In this document: piece by piece, positions 1-8,965 of the stretch | Layout: every line of letters starts with the position of its first letter | Position numbering within the stretch: the stretch's first letter is position 1 | Position numbers and translations under genes: made by a program | The notes under the pieces: model-generated | Databases searched by the model: none | What the model was told of the DNA's origin: nothing | The model's input: the letters and a program-made list of their open reading frames with translations, nothing else | DNA from: an uncultured Actinomycetes bacterium | Lineage (GTDB): Bacteria > Actinomycetota > Actinomycetes > Nanopelagicales > Nanopelagicaceae | NCBI GenBank assembly: GCA_903922745.1 | Contig: CAIXVA010000084.1 | Coordinates: 1 to 19,736 of the forward strand | Direction of reading: 5' to 3' | Length of the DNA stretch: 19,736 nt

Positions 1-603
1 CTTAAATTACATGGAACAAATGTAATTGGTGAAGCACAAAAAGAATCCTCAGCGGTATTGCTGATGCGAAGTATGCAACCTAATGTCTTGTTAATAGATA
101 TGCATTTTTCTAGTGAACATTCCATTTCAATAGCCAACACAATCCGCAGAGAATCACCTTCTATTGGTGTTGTAATGCTCGTCGCATGTGCCGATCTTCG
201 CTTACTAGGTGAAATGATTAGTGAGATTCCCTTTGGAGCCAAGGTTGTATTAAAAAAGAGTATGAACAACGTCGCAGCCTTATGTGATGTCATATCTGAA
301 TCACGGATTTTGGTCGCCGAATCCCCCGTTACTTGGGTAAATGGAAATGTTTCATTACCTGAAAAAGCATTACAAAACTTAATGTCTCACTTAACGGATG
401 TTCAGATTGAGACTTTGCGCCTCGTGGCTGATGGCTTAACAAATGCTGAGATAAGTAGAATTCGATTTGTAAGTGAAAAAGCAGTGGAACAGATAGTTTC
501 TCGTATTGCTCAGGTATTGAATGTGCAGCCAGATAGATCTAAAAACCTGCGAGTTCAATTAGTTGGTGAGTACTTCAAATGGATAGGCGCGCCTAGACAC
601 TAA
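1..603 (+). CDS. LuxR/NarL-family response regulator, 5'-truncated by window edge
   Basis: This is the C-terminal part of a DNA-binding transcriptional regulator. The frame is open from base 1, and the residues before the first possible start (VIGEAQ, then ESSAVLL) look like the early part of a receiver domain, so the true start lies upstream of the window. The receiver-like part has hydrophobic strand LLID (D at 97-99, the likely phospho-acceptor position) and a VLKK segment where NarL-type receivers have their conserved lysine. It is divergent, with no typical MPxMDG loop after the Asp. A LuxR helix-turn-helix follows at about 385-540 (LTDVQIETLRLVADGLTNAE, then VSEKAVEQ). By family it would bind DNA as a dimer. 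Its target is unknown; the neighbouring DnaX-like and lysozyme genes, 41 bp downstream, are candidates by proximity only. The family call is solid, and phosphorylation is uncertain. Confidence 0.8.
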   Translation, partial: LKLHGTNVIGEAQKESSAVLLMRSMQPNVLLIDMHFSSEHSISIANTIRRESPSIGVVMLVACADLRLLGEMISEIPFGAKVVLKKSMNNVAALCDVISESRILVAESPVTWVNGNVSLPEKALQNLMSHLTDVQIETLRLVADGLTNAEISRIRFVSEKAVEQIVSRIAQVLNVQPDRSKNLRVQLVGEYFKWIGAPRH

Positions 604-608
604 CTCTC

Positions 609-636
609 CTGATCTACCAGCGGGCACAGGTAAAGT
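609..636 (+). promoter_or_regulatory. Putative promoter for the DnaX-like/lysozyme pair (leaderless)
   Basis: A TAAAGT box at 631-636 (actinobacterial TANNNT -10 form) ends 8 nt before the ATG at 645. A weak -35-like CTGATC lies at 609-614 with a 16-bp spacer. No Shine-Dalgarno sequence precedes the ATG, so transcription would start at or just before the start codon. The -35 match is poor, and read-through from the LuxR gene is the alternative. Confidence 0.35.
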
Positions 637-644
637 TCGCAGCT

Positions 645-902
645 ATGGAGCTGAAGGAAATTCGCGCGCAGTGGAATCAGGTGCTTGATGCACTTGAGTC
701 GACCAATCGCGTTGCATGGATTGCCTACTTCGATGCTCGTTTGTCATCCTATGAAGAGGGCGTTTTGACCTTAGATTTTTCGGATAGTCGCAAATTCGCA
801 ACTTCCCACGAATACTCCGAAACTAGGCCAAACCTCAAATCTGCTTTGGTAGATGCCATTGCATCGACTCTTGGAATAAGTGTTGAGATCTCGGAACAAT
901 GA
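645..902 (+). CDS. Small stand-alone protein resembling the DnaX (pol III gamma/tau) C-terminal domain
   Basis: An 85-residue soluble protein with no signal peptide. Its pattern (W10 then NQVLDALE, NRVAWIAYFDARL, an EEGVLTLDF strand, a charged F-containing helix, then LKSALVDAIASTLGISVEI) matches my recollection of the last domain of actinobacterial DnaX: W..VL..V, R..W, G..L.L.F, L..A....G..W.I. In DnaX that domain follows the ATPase and clamp-loader domains, all absent here, so the protein cannot load clamps. The stop codon shares ATGA with the ATG of the following lysozyme gene, implying translational coupling. The ATG at 645 is chosen because no other start lies in the short open stretch above it (from 597). 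It could instead be a DnaX gene remnant or a distant fold relative; the similarity is from pattern memory and was not searched. Confidence 0.6.
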   Translation: MELKEIRAQWNQVLDALESTNRVAWIAYFDARLSSYEEGVLTLDFSDSRKFATSHEYSETRPNLKSALVDAIASTLGISVEISEQ

Positions 903-2518
903 AAATCAGATCTTCACTTCTTTCAATAGCTCTTGTGCTTGCGGTAATAACTGCGCCTAACTCTGCTGCGGTTGCATCGACGTTATCAATGTCATTGCGA
1001 CAGACCCCAAGTTCATCTGAACTTTTAATAACTCTGTATGGATCGCTTAAGCCCAACAAATCCGGCACAGTAATCAAGATTCAAGTTGATACCAACGGGT
1101 CTTGGAGTACTACAAGGTTTAATACAAAAGTATCAAAGGTTGGTACATGGAAAGTAACCGCTCTGGCAACTGCGCTTGAAGCAAAGGTGCGTTATCGCGC
1201 AGTTGCAGTTGTAGGCAATAAGAGCATCTACTCACCTATTCGGGCAATCGAAATAAAGCAGCAACCTGAAATCTCAAATGTAGATCCTGCATTATTTATC
1301 GATTTATTGGGTCCTGGCGGCCGAATACATGGCGCCGACATAAGCCGCTGGCAACATCCCAATGACAAAGCAATTGACTTCACCAAAATGTATGCAGCAG
1401 GAGTTCGATTCGTTTTTATTAAAGCCTCTGATACTAGAGACTCTGCAGATCAACTATCTGTTAAGTATGCGGCAATGGACCATAACGCTGCACAAGCTGC
1501 TGGAATCTTTACTGGCTTTTATCATTACGCAGTATTACCTGATGTTACAGATCCAGAGGATATAAAAAGGGATGCGCTAGCACAGGCCCAAAAAGTTGTC
1601 TGGCGGTTAGCAGCTATGGGCGGATACGGCGAGAAAGATTTGCCATATGCACTAGACCTTGAGAATAAATGTGTTCGGCTCTCTACTTCTGGTGCTTGTC
1701 AGAAATATGCAACTAGAAGCGCTGTGACATTGTGGGCGACTACTTTCCTTGCGTCAGTAAAAGAGAAAACGGGTAGAACTCCTATTGTGTATTCATATGC
1801 AAATTTTCTTGAAGGTTCCATGGTTCGCTCAACTGAACTTGCTCAATATCCATTGTGGTTGGCCCAATATGCAATTGATCCAGCAAATCCAATTAATCAA
1901 CCCGGATTAAAAGCTGGCGGTTGCTATGTGCATTCTTGGACCGGTGCCAACTGTGATTCTCAATGGACTGTCTGGCAGTACACATCGTGTGGAATTGCAG
2001 ATAAATATGGCGTACCGGGAGCCCGATTAGATTTGAACATATTTAGAGGAACGCCATACGCATTTCTTGATTTGGCTAAAGGATCCTGGGCGCCAACATT
2101 GTTGGATTTAATGCCGCTGCAAGAAGCTTCAACTATTGCTGTATTAGATCAATCGGCAAGTACAACCAATAAGTTGGTTACCTTCAAAGTTTCTGTAGTA
2201 CGTCCAAACGGTTCGCCCGTTGTAACTGGTGGAGTTAAGTTGGTCTTTGATAAGACAACCGTGCCTGATCCAGAGCCAATTCAAACAATTTTGCGCGAAA
2301 CAAGCGGTGTGTGGACTTTAGCCATCAAGGGCGTTCCAGCTGGAACATTTGTAGGAAAAGTTCTATATCAAGATGTCTCCGGAACGCATGCAGATTCAAC
2401 TTTTCCAGTCACTTTTACCGTGGCACAAGGCCCAACACCTACCCCAAAACCGACACCTTCACCCACTGCAACTAAAAAGCCAACTACTGATGGTTGCAAA
2501 GGGCAGATTAAGAATTAA
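899..2518 (+). CDS. Secreted GH25 lysozyme with flanking Ig-like domains and Pro/Thr tail
   Basis: A 539-residue exported N-acetylmuramidase of glycoside hydrolase family 25, predicted to cleave the MurNAc-GlcNAc bond of peptidoglycan. A Sec-type signal peptide (two basic residues, hydrophobic core, AVA-type cleavage site near 26) is followed by a beta-rich domain at about 28-120. The GH25 domain spans about 143-395: GADISRW (D147), FVFIKASD, GFYHY, the LDLE acidic pair D253/E255 (catalytic region), and WQY at 359-361. A second Ig-like beta domain lies at about 403-510, and a Pro/Thr/Lys-rich tail ends in DGCKGQIKN. There is no LPXTG motif or C-terminal membrane helix, so it is probably secreted or wall-bound. 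Translation is probably coupled to the upstream small gene through ATGA. The 3' end overlaps convergent glpD by 11 bp. The role could be wall remodelling or attack on other bacteria; the sequence does not decide. Confidence 0.88.
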   Translation: MKIRSSLLSIALVLAVITAPNSAAVASTLSMSLRQTPSSSELLITLYGSLKPNKSGTVIKIQVDTNGSWSTTRFNTKVSKVGTWKVTALATALEAKVRYRAVAVVGNKSIYSPIRAIEIKQQPEISNVDPALFIDLLGPGGRIHGADISRWQHPNDKAIDFTKMYAAGVRFVFIKASDTRDSADQLSVKYAAMDHNAAQAAGIFTGFYHYAVLPDVTDPEDIKRDALAQAQKVVWRLAAMGGYGEKDLPYALDLENKCVRLSTSGACQKYATRSAVTLWATTFLASVKEKTGRTPIVYSYANFLEGSMVRSTELAQYPLWLAQYAIDPANPINQPGLKAGGCYVHSWTGANCDSQWTVWQYTSCGIADKYGVPGARLDLNIFRGTPYAFLDLAKGSWAPTLLDLMPLQEASTIAVLDQSASTTNKLVTFKVSVVRPNGSPVVTGGVKLVFDKTTVPDPEPIQTILRETSGVWTLAIKGVPAGTFVGKVLYQDVSGTHADSTFPVTFTVAQGPTPTPKPTPSPTATKKPTTDGCKGQIKN

Positions 2519-4169
2519 CCTCAAGTAGCTGATCTAGAGCGGCAATTTCACGATCAACTAATTCTGTGTATTGCGCAACAGACTCTTTTCGTTCCTTCGC
2601 ACTCCACCCAAGAACTGGAGCAATTAGTGCTGCAACTTCATCTGCAAGATGCACGCCATGATTGACCGCTTCGAAAGACAAGCGAGTACGGCGAGAAATT
2701 ACATCATCTACTGATCGTGCACCTTCGTGAGAAGCCGCATAGAGAACTTCAGCCTTTATATACGGCAGGTTCATATCCAATTTGTTAGCTAATTTAGGTT
2801 GTTCCTCAATTATTTCAAGGATCTCGCTAATTAATGAACCATGGCGATTTAGTAAATGTACAACAGTCTCTACATCTAGCCCAGATTCTTGAGCTATACG
2901 CTCTTTCTGTTGCTCTAATGCGAAGTAGCCATCTGCCCCTACTAAAGGAAGTTTTTCAGTCACAGAGTCTTGAGTTAATTTACGTAGTTCAATTACTGCT
3001 CGATCAACTACATCTTTGCCCATGACTCGATATGTCGTGTACTTGCCGCCGGCAATCGATACAAAGCCAGCAGCTGGTCGATCTACGGTGTGCTCACGGG
3101 AAAGCTTTGTTGTTGTTGCGCTCTTGTTGTTTGCAACTAATGGACGCAATCCTGCATAAACGCCGATAATTTCATCTGCTTGTAACTTTGGTTCGAGAAC
3201 GCGATTGGCTTGATCCAATATGTATTGAACATCTGCGCGAGTAGCAAATGGCTCTGCACGATCACCCTCATACGGAGTATCTGTTGTGCCAACAATCCAC
3301 TTGTCTCCCCATGGAATTATGAACAGCACAGAAATCGGAGTCTTTAAAATAATTCCGGCATCAGATTTAATCGCAGATCCAGGAAGGACAATGTGTGCGC
3401 CCTTACTCATTGTCACGTGATATCCAGGAGTTAATTCAAAGCGCTCATGTAATTGATCGCTCCATACACCGGCACACATGATCGTCGCCCCTGCTTTAAT
3501 AGCAATCTTTTTTCCTGATGCTAAATCAAGAGCATTTACCCCAACTACACGCTTGCCTTCACGGATCAATGATTCAGCAGAAACTTGGGTGGCAATGATT
3601 GCACCGTGGCGTGCTGCGGTTCGTGCAACTGCCATTGTGTGGCGGGCATCATCAACTTGGGCATCAAAGTATTTGATTGCACCTGTGACTATGTCATGAC
3701 GAAGTGACGGTGCAATTTCATTAATCTGTTTTTGACTTAGGTGTTTATGCCACGGCAACGCGCGTTGAAATCCACGTAATGCATCATAGAGAGCTAAACC
3801 TGCTCCAACATAGGTGCGTTCTTTAAACTTTTCAGTTAGTGGAAATAAAAATCCCACTGGCTTAACAAGATGTGGGCACAATGTTGAAACCATTAACTCA
3901 CGCTCGTGCAAAGCTTCTCGTACTAATTTGAAATCATATTGTTCAAGATATCTAAGACCACCATGAATTAACTTGCTAGATCTGCTCGATGTTCCAGCAG
4001 CAATATCTTGCGCCTCGATAAGGGCGACTTTTAATCCGCGAGAGGCGGCATCTAAGGCAGCACCCACACCGTTGACTCCCCCGCCAATAACGAGGATGTC
4101 GAATTGTTCTGTGCCTAATTGGGAAATGGCAGAGTCACGCTGGTCTGGGCCAAGTTGTGACAAGAACAT
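2508..4169 (-). CDS. glpD: Glycerol-3-phosphate dehydrogenase (FAD, quinone-linked)
   Basis: It oxidises sn-glycerol 3-phosphate to dihydroxyacetone phosphate and passes electrons through FAD to membrane quinones, feeding glycerol into glycolysis. At 553 residues it is the usual GlpD length. The N-terminal dinucleotide-binding motif (GGGVNGVG, about residues 29-36) is followed by the GlpD signature [17 protein letters not shown] (about 61-77), [13 protein letters not shown], and an AGLRPL segment. The C-terminal DAO_C region carries [17 protein letters not shown]. The ATG at 4169 is supported by GGAG (complement of 4181-4184), 11 nt upstream. It diverges from glpK across 64 bp, so the pair can be controlled together. 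No GlpF or GlpR is visible. The last 11 bp overlap the end of the convergent lysozyme gene. Confidence 0.95.
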   Translation of the reverse strand: MFLSQLGPDQRDSAISQLGTEQFDILVIGGGVNGVGAALDAASRGLKVALIEAQDIAAGTSSRSSKLIHGGLRYLEQYDFKLVREALHERELMVSTLCPHLVKPVGFLFPLTEKFKERTYVGAGLALYDALRGFQRALPWHKHLSQKQINEIAPSLRHDIVTGAIKYFDAQVDDARHTMAVARTAARHGAIIATQVSAESLIREGKRVVGVNALDLASGKKIAIKAGATIMCAGVWSDQLHERFELTPGYHVTMSKGAHIVLPGSAIKSDAGIILKTPISVLFIIPWGDKWIVGTTDTPYEGDRAEPFATRADVQYILDQANRVLEPKLQADEIIGVYAGLRPLVANNKSATTTKLSREHTVDRPAAGFVSIAGGKYTTYRVMGKDVVDRAVIELRKLTQDSVTEKLPLVGADGYFALEQQKERIAQESGLDVETVVHLLNRHGSLISEILEIIEEQPKLANKLDMNLPYIKAEVLYAASHEGARSVDDVISRRTRLSFEAVNHGVHLADEVAALIAPVLGWSAKERKESVAQYTELVDREIAALDQLLEVNS

Positions 4170-4233
4170 ATGCGTTGCATCTCCGTATCCAGTGAGTACG
4201 CTAAGCCTAACTTACGGCGAGGGGTTGCGCGCA
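4170..4233. promoter_or_regulatory. Divergent glpD/glpK promoter region with symmetric -10
   Basis: The 64-bp gap holds TACGCTA at 4197-4203. Read on + it gives TACGCT (4197-4202) for glpK, with TTGCAT at 4175-4180 as a possible -35 (16-bp spacer). Read on - it gives TAGCGT (4203-4198) for glpD; no good -35 is visible on that strand. Both implied transcripts leave roughly 20-25 nt leaders holding Shine-Dalgarno-like sequences: GAGGGG at 4219-4224 for glpK and GGAG (complement of 4181-4184) for glpD. No clear operator palindrome is seen. Confidence 0.45.
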
Positions 4234-5733
4234 GTGTCATACATCGGGGCATACATCGGCAGTTTGGATCAGGGCACTAGTAGCACTCGATTCATGATCT
4301 TTGACCATGCAGGCCAGGTTGTTGGGCAGCACCAACTAGAACATCGACAAATTCTTCCGCAAGCAGGGTGGGTCGAACATGATGCCGCTGAAATTTGGGA
4401 GCGAACTCAAGAAGTTATTGCTGGCGCTCTGAAGCAAGCGAACATATTGGGCTCAGATTTAGCAGCAATTGGGCTGACCAACCAACGTGAAACAACCGTG
4501 GTGTGGGATGTAACAACAGGTCAACCGCTATCTAATGCAATTGTTTGGCAAGACACCAGAACAACAGATTTCTTGGCCACTTTGTCAGATGAGCAACAGC
4601 AAATGATTCGCCACGCAACCGGATTAACAATCGCACCGTACTTTGCTGGCAGCAAGATGAATTGGTTTCTCAAAAATGTTCCTGCAGCAAAGACCGCCAA
4701 TGCGCGATTTGGAACGGTCGATTCATGGCTGTTGTGGAATTTATCCGGAGGTGTCCGCGGTGGCGTGCACGCAACTGATGTAACAAATGCAAGCCGCACA
4801 TTATTGATGAACCTTGAAACTTTGGATTGGGATGACGAACTCCTTTCTATCTTTGGAGTTTCACGATCTGCCCTACCTGTCATTAAATCTTCTTCGGAAA
4901 CCTATGCGCTTACAGATCCTCATGGTCCATTTGGCACAGCAATTCCGATTGCCGGAATCTTGGGCGATCAACAAGCTGCAATGGTTGGTCAGGTGTGCTT
5001 TGAACGTGGCGAATCAAAGACAACATATGGCACTGGAAACTTCGCGCTACTAAATACTGGAACTGAAATCGTTCGTTCAAAAAATGGTCTGCTGACTACC
5101 GTTTGTTTTAAATTAGGTGATGCACCGGCCCATTACGCATTAGAAGGATCAGTTGCTGTCACGGGTTCTGCAATCCAATGGCTTCGGGATCAATTGGGAA
5201 TTATTTCAAATGCTGCAGAAACTGAAAGCTTGGCATCTTCAGTAACAGATACCGCGGGAGTTTATTTCGTCCCCGCATTTTCTGGTTTATTTGCTCCGTA
5301 TTGGCGGACGGATGCACGCGGCGTGATTGTTGGGTTAACTCGCGCCGCAACAAAGGCACATCTTGCGCGAGCAGCACTGGAAGCTATTTGCTATCAAACA
5401 CGCGATGTTATGGATGCAATGGTTGCTGACAGCGGCGTTCCAATGAAGGAAATGCGTGTTGATGGAGGAATAACAGCTAACTCTTTGTGTATGCAGATGC
5501 AGGCAGATGTAATGGGAATCGACATTACTCGCCCATTAATTGGTGAAACTACAGCGCTCGGTGCTGCGTACGCTGCCGGATTAGCTGTTGGCTTTTGGTC
5601 TTCAACTGATGAAGTTCGAAAGCAATGGAAACAATCTCGTCGTTGGAGCTCTGAAAGCACAGCCGAACAACGCGCAGTTGGTTATGCAGGTTGGAAGAAA
5701 GCTGTTGAGCGAACCTTGAATTGGGTTGATTAA
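4234..5733 (+). CDS. glpK: Glycerol kinase
   Basis: It phosphorylates glycerol with ATP to glycerol 3-phosphate, the substrate of the divergent glpD product. It is an FGGY-family kinase of 499 residues, close to E. coli GlpK (502). Visible motifs are [15 protein letters not shown] near the N-terminus (ATP loop, D12), [16 protein letters not shown] (glycerol-binding), [25 protein letters not shown] and the C-terminal [19 protein letters not shown]. The GTG at 4234 is chosen because GAGGGG ends 9 nt upstream and it gives a family-like N-terminus; the frame stays open further upstream, but that stretch is antisense to glpD. The N-terminus has four extra residues (SYIG then AYIG), explained by a 12-bp tandem duplication. 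The stop overlaps that of the convergent alpha-galactosidase gene by 4 bp. Confidence 0.95.
   Translation: MSYIGAYIGSLDQGTSSTRFMIFDHAGQVVGQHQLEHRQILPQAGWVEHDAAEIWERTQEVIAGALKQANILGSDLAAIGLTNQRETTVVWDVTTGQPLSNAIVWQDTRTTDFLATLSDEQQQMIRHATGLTIAPYFAGSKMNWFLKNVPAAKTANARFGTVDSWLLWNLSGGVRGGVHATDVTNASRTLLMNLETLDWDDELLSIFGVSRSALPVIKSSSETYALTDPHGPFGTAIPIAGILGDQQAAMVGQVCFERGESKTTYGTGNFALLNTGTEIVRSKNGLLTTVCFKLGDAPAHYALEGSVAVTGSAIQWLRDQLGIISNAAETESLASSVTDTAGVYFVPAFSGLFAPYWRTDARGVIVGLTRAATKAHLARAALEAICYQTRDVMDAMVADSGVPMKEMRVDGGITANSLCMQMQADVMGIDITRPLIGETTALGAAYAAGLAVGFWSSTDEVRKQWKQSRRWSSESTAEQRAVGYAGWKKAVERTLNWVD
4238..4259 (+). repeat. 12-bp tandem duplication at the glpK 5' end
   Basis: CATACATCGG occurs at 4238-4247 and again at 4250-4259, exactly 12 bp apart and in frame, encoding YIG twice. 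Removing one unit gives [16 protein letters not shown], a normal GlpK N-terminus, so the unit looks like a slip duplication that has since drifted slightly. Confidence 0.7.
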
Positions 5734-7832
5734 GCCTTACTTATTTCGATCAAGAAGGCATTCGCGGGAGCCAGAATTGGCGCAGTCACACCAATTGAAG
5801 CAAGAGCTGAACCTGACAGAGTGATTCCAGACATCCAGTCAGGTGGAGTAATTAACATAAAGCGCGGCTTACCTGCTGGATATACAGCTTTGATTACATA
5901 GTTTGCTGTTTCAGCTAATCCAGGAAACTTAAGTGGTGATGGGTGAATTGCAACTGTTGGAGTTAACTGAACATAAGCAAAAATTGCACGAGATGCATCA
6001 TGCGCAATCACGCCATGTAAATATGCGTGTGGTTCTGGGTAATCTACGCGAACCATCTTTCCTGAATGAAGCAGTCCACGATTGTTCTTGTAGTACTGCG
6101 CCCATGTTGCAAGATGCTTACGTTCTTCAGCTGTAGCTTCGGTGATACTCCATTCGATCCCCGCATGGCCAAATAAAGCTGTTGTTGCGCGCATAGAAAG
6201 TTCTAATGTACGACCTGTTTGGTGTCCATGAGTTGGCCCAATGTGAGTTCCAAGTAATTCAGGTGCAATAACTTGAGCTGTCCAACGCTGAATAGTTTGG
6301 CGCTCTAACGCATCATTGTTATCACTTGTCCAGAAGCGATCAACGTAATCAATCACGCCTAAATCAATACGTGCTCCACCTGATGCGCATGATTCAATTT
6401 CAAGTCCTGGATGACGCTTTTTAAGCTCTGCAAATAAACGATAGATCGCTTGTGTTTGGCGATGGATCCCGCCCGAACCTAGGTGACCAGCATCGACTAG
6501 AACGCGGTTGTGATCCCACTTGATGTAGGCAATGTTGTGCGCAGCAAGGACAGCAGAGGTTTGTTCCAGCACATGATTGAACGCACCTTCGTGACCAATA
6601 TCTAGAACTAGTTGATGGCGCCACAGTGGTGGAACACGATCTGCTTCGTGCAATATCCATTCAGGGTGGGCGCGATATAAATCTGAATCTGGGTTAACCA
6701 TTTCGCCTTCAAACCACAGACCAAACTCGATTCCCTTGTCATTGATGTATTTAATAATTGGTGACAAACCATTTGGCCAAACAGCCGGATCGATAACCCA
6801 ATCGCCAAGACCAGCGCGATCATTGCGACGGGAATGGAACCAACCATCATCTAAAACAATTCGCTCGATTCCAACTTCGGCTGCTACATCGACTAGCGCT
6901 TTGATCTTTTCCTCATCATGATCAAAGTACAGCGCTTCCCACATATTAAAAGTCAGTGGTCGTTCTCTCTTTGGATGAACTGCGCGAGCTCGAAGGTATG
7001 AATGGTAGGCAGCGCTTATTCCATCTAAACCTTCTGCTGAATACACAGAAACCAACGCAGGTGCTTCATATGTTTCACCTGAAGCCAGTGTCAATTCACC
7101 AGGTAGCAATAGTTCGCCAGCACCAATTGATTGTGAACCATCAAAGAGTTTTTCAACCAAATAATGTGAGTTACCGCTCCAGGCGATGCTGGTTGCCCAA
7201 GCGCTACCGGATTGAAATGATGTCTGCGAAGTTAGTGCAATATCTGCAATCGAAAAATTGTGTCCGCTGCGACCTTCTCTGGATTCGCGCACCCAAGTGC
7301 CAGTTGCGATCTCTTTGCGCTGCGGATTGCGTTCATTAGACCAACGTCCGGCAAAATCTAAGGTTTGCGTCGCTTCCTTTGGAAGAGGTAACCAATGAAT
7401 AAATTCGTTGAGGCAGTAATCGGTTTCAGCTAAATTCTTAACTATTGCTCTTTGAAATAAAACACCATTGTTATCAAGGTCAAAAGTAATGACAACTTCA
7501 AGCTCTGCATGAAGATCGCGAAAAATGACCACAACGTGGTTTTTCTGATGATGAAAATCGGTGACTTCAAACTTTGTTGACCATGCTTTTCCATTACGGT
7601 GTCCAGATAATGTTGGGCGGCCTAAGAATCCGCGAGAACTCTCGCGCATGATTCCGGGAAACTGTGGTTGATCCCAAGAGCTGTTTGCAATCGATGGTCG
7701 AATCGCAGTTTGCACAGATGCGAGATCTCCATGCACGGGTGCTCCCCAGTGTTGGATTACAAGGGCCCCATCAATAACCTCAAGCAACAGAGATGATGAA
7801 GGTGCGCTCAATAGTGCGGATTGCTTGCTCAC
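5730..7832 (-). CDS. GH36 alpha-galactosidase, cytoplasmic
   Basis: It hydrolyses terminal alpha-linked galactose from oligosaccharides or glycosides (melibiose, raffinose or galactosyl-glycerol types). At 700 residues it has the standard bacterial GH36 layout: an N-terminal beta-sandwich (about 1-290), a (beta/alpha)8 barrel and a C-terminal beta domain. Barrel motifs are [10 protein letters not shown] (296-305), VLDDGWF (326-332), [23 protein letters not shown] (438-443; D440 the expected nucleophile), [12 protein letters not shown] and WTSDNNDA (501-508; D504 the expected acid/base). There is no signal peptide, so the substrate must be imported intact. The start is the GTG at 7832; a TACTCT box 6 nt upstream suggests a leaderless mRNA. 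It diverges from galTEK, which would process the released galactose. Substrate preference cannot be read from sequence alone. Confidence 0.93.
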   Translation of the reverse strand: MSKQSALLSAPSSSLLLEVIDGALVIQHWGAPVHGDLASVQTAIRPSIANSSWDQPQFPGIMRESSRGFLGRPTLSGHRNGKAWSTKFEVTDFHHQKNHVVVIFRDLHAELEVVITFDLDNNGVLFQRAIVKNLAETDYCLNEFIHWLPLPKEATQTLDFAGRWSNERNPQRKEIATGTWVRESREGRSGHNFSIADIALTSQTSFQSGSAWATSIAWSGNSHYLVEKLFDGSQSIGAGELLLPGELTLASGETYEAPALVSVYSAEGLDGISAAYHSYLRARAVHPKRERPLTFNMWEALYFDHDEEKIKALVDVAAEVGIERIVLDDGWFHSRRNDRAGLGDWVIDPAVWPNGLSPIIKYINDKGIEFGLWFEGEMVNPDSDLYRAHPEWILHEADRVPPLWRHQLVLDIGHEGAFNHVLEQTSAVLAAHNIAYIKWDHNRVLVDAGHLGSGGIHRQTQAIYRLFAELKKRHPGLEIESCASGGARIDLGVIDYVDRFWTSDNNDALERQTIQRWTAQVIAPELLGTHIGPTHGHQTGRTLELSMRATTALFGHAGIEWSITEATAEERKHLATWAQYYKNNRGLLHSGKMVRVDYPEPHAYLHGVIAHDASRAIFAYVQLTPTVAIHPSPLKFPGLAETANYVIKAVYPAGKPRFMLITPPDWMSGITLSGSALASIGVTAPILAPANAFLIEISKA

Positions 7833-7867
7833 AAAGGTAGAGTAACGACACTATGGGCGAGAGTAAA
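7833..7867. promoter_or_regulatory. Compact divergent alpha-galactosidase/galT promoter, leaderless on both sides
   Basis: Only 20 bp (7833-7852) separate the two start codons. They contain TAGAGTA (7838-7844). On - this gives TACTCT, 6 nt before the GTG at 7832, with TTTACT (complement of 7862-7867, inside galT) as a good -35 at 17 bp. On + it gives TAGAGT (7838-7843), 9 nt before the ATG at 7853; its -35 region (about 7815-7820, TGCGGA) is poor. Neither start has a Shine-Dalgarno sequence. The two polymerase sites overlap almost completely, so they should compete. Confidence 0.5.
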
Positions 7868-8965
7868 AAACTAAAAGCAGGCGTCATCAGAAATGATCGC
7901 CACATGGCCGATGGTCGAACTATTCGCTATTACGACACCGGTGGCCAAGCGCGAAATGTTGAAGATGCCCGGCCACGGGAAGAACAACCAGGAATTGGTG
8001 AACTTCGCCTAGATCCACTGGTCAATGAATGGGTTGCAATGGCAGCTCATCGTCAAGGACGAATCTTCTTGCCACCAAAAGAGCTATGCCCTTTGTGTCC
8101 TACCACGGGTGATTTACTCACTGAAATTCCTGAATCAGATTTTGAAGTTGTTGTCTTTGATAATCGCTCGCCATCACTTCGCCCACCTGTTGGTGATTGG
8201 GCACTTCCTGACATGGTTGGACCTGATACTGATTTAGGAACTGCTGCCGGTAAGTGTGAAGTAATTTGCTTTACCGCAGAACACGGAAAAGCATTTAAGG
8301 ATCTCACCCCACAACGTGTTCGCACCTTGCTTGAGGCATGGATTGATCGCACCGCCGAACTGTCACAAGAAAGCTTTATTGAACACATTGCTCCCTTTGA
8401 AAACCGCGGCGAAGAAATCGGTGTGACTCTGTCTCACCCACACGGTCAGATCTATGCCTATTCATATATTCCACCTCGCGTTGAAAAGATGTTAACTGCA
8501 GCCAATAAGTACAAAGAACAAACTGGCAAAGTTTTATTTGACGAAATTGTTGCCCGTGAGATTAGAGATAAAGAGCGCATCATTGCTAGAAATGATCGTT
8601 GGATCGCATTTGTTCCATACGCTGCCCGTTACCCATTTGAAATTCACATCACTCCCCTGAACCCAGTTGCAGATCTGACTGGTTTAACAGATGCAGATCG
8701 TGATGCTTTCCCAGAGATCGCACTTGAAGTTACACGCAGATTGGATGGCGTCTTTGGAATTGAAATGGCTTACATCGCTGCCTGGCACCAAGCACCTGTG
8801 CGTGTTGGTCGAGATGTGATGCGCCTGCATTGGCAGATCACAAGTGTTCGTCGCGCCCCTGGAAAATTAAAGTATTTGGCTGGTTCTGAATCTGCGATGG
8901 GTGCATTCATTATGGATATGCGCCCAGAACAATCTGCAGCCCAGTTGCGCGAAGTAGTTTTGTAA
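7853..8965 (+). CDS. galT: Galactose-1-phosphate uridylyltransferase
   Basis: This Leloir pathway enzyme exchanges galactose 1-phosphate with UDP-glucose, giving UDP-galactose and glucose 1-phosphate. It has 370 residues, near the family norm. CPLC (C79, C82) is the first part of the zinc site. HPHGQ (195-199) holds the nucleophilic histidine of the HIT-type active site, preceded by FENRGEEIGVTLS. FEIHITPL and AAWHQAPV are further family segments. The ATG at 7853 is used; an in-frame ATG at 7904 would remove a short non-conserved N-terminus and is less likely given the promoter position. The stop TAA shares its last A with the ATG of galE (TAATG), so galT and galE are probably translationally coupled. 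First gene of galTEK. Confidence 0.95.
   Translation: MGESKKLKAGVIRNDRHMADGRTIRYYDTGGQARNVEDARPREEQPGIGELRLDPLVNEWVAMAAHRQGRIFLPPKELCPLCPTTGDLLTEIPESDFEVVVFDNRSPSLRPPVGDWALPDMVGPDTDLGTAAGKCEVICFTAEHGKAFKDLTPQRVRTLLEAWIDRTAELSQESFIEHIAPFENRGEEIGVTLSHPHGQIYAYSYIPPRVEKMLTAANKYKEQTGKVLFDEIVAREIRDKERIIARNDRWIAFVPYAARYPFEIHITPLNPVADLTGLTDADRDAFPEIALEVTRRLDGVFGIEMAYIAAWHQAPVRVGRDVMRLHWQITSVRRAPGKLKYLAGSESAMGAFIMDMRPEQSAAQLREVVL

Noticed and set aside
2432..2490. Repetitive ACC/CCA-rich DNA as a possible repeat array
   Set aside because: It simply encodes the Pro/Thr linker of the lysozyme, with no regular unit.
3973..4233. Long N-terminal extension of the glpK frame
   Set aside because: It is antisense to glpD, has no GlpK similarity, and the GTG at 4234 with GAGGGG upstream gives a normal N-terminus.
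4521..4883. 120-codon open frame antisense to glpK
   Set aside because: Composition is a mirror of glpK codons, with no domain or promoter.
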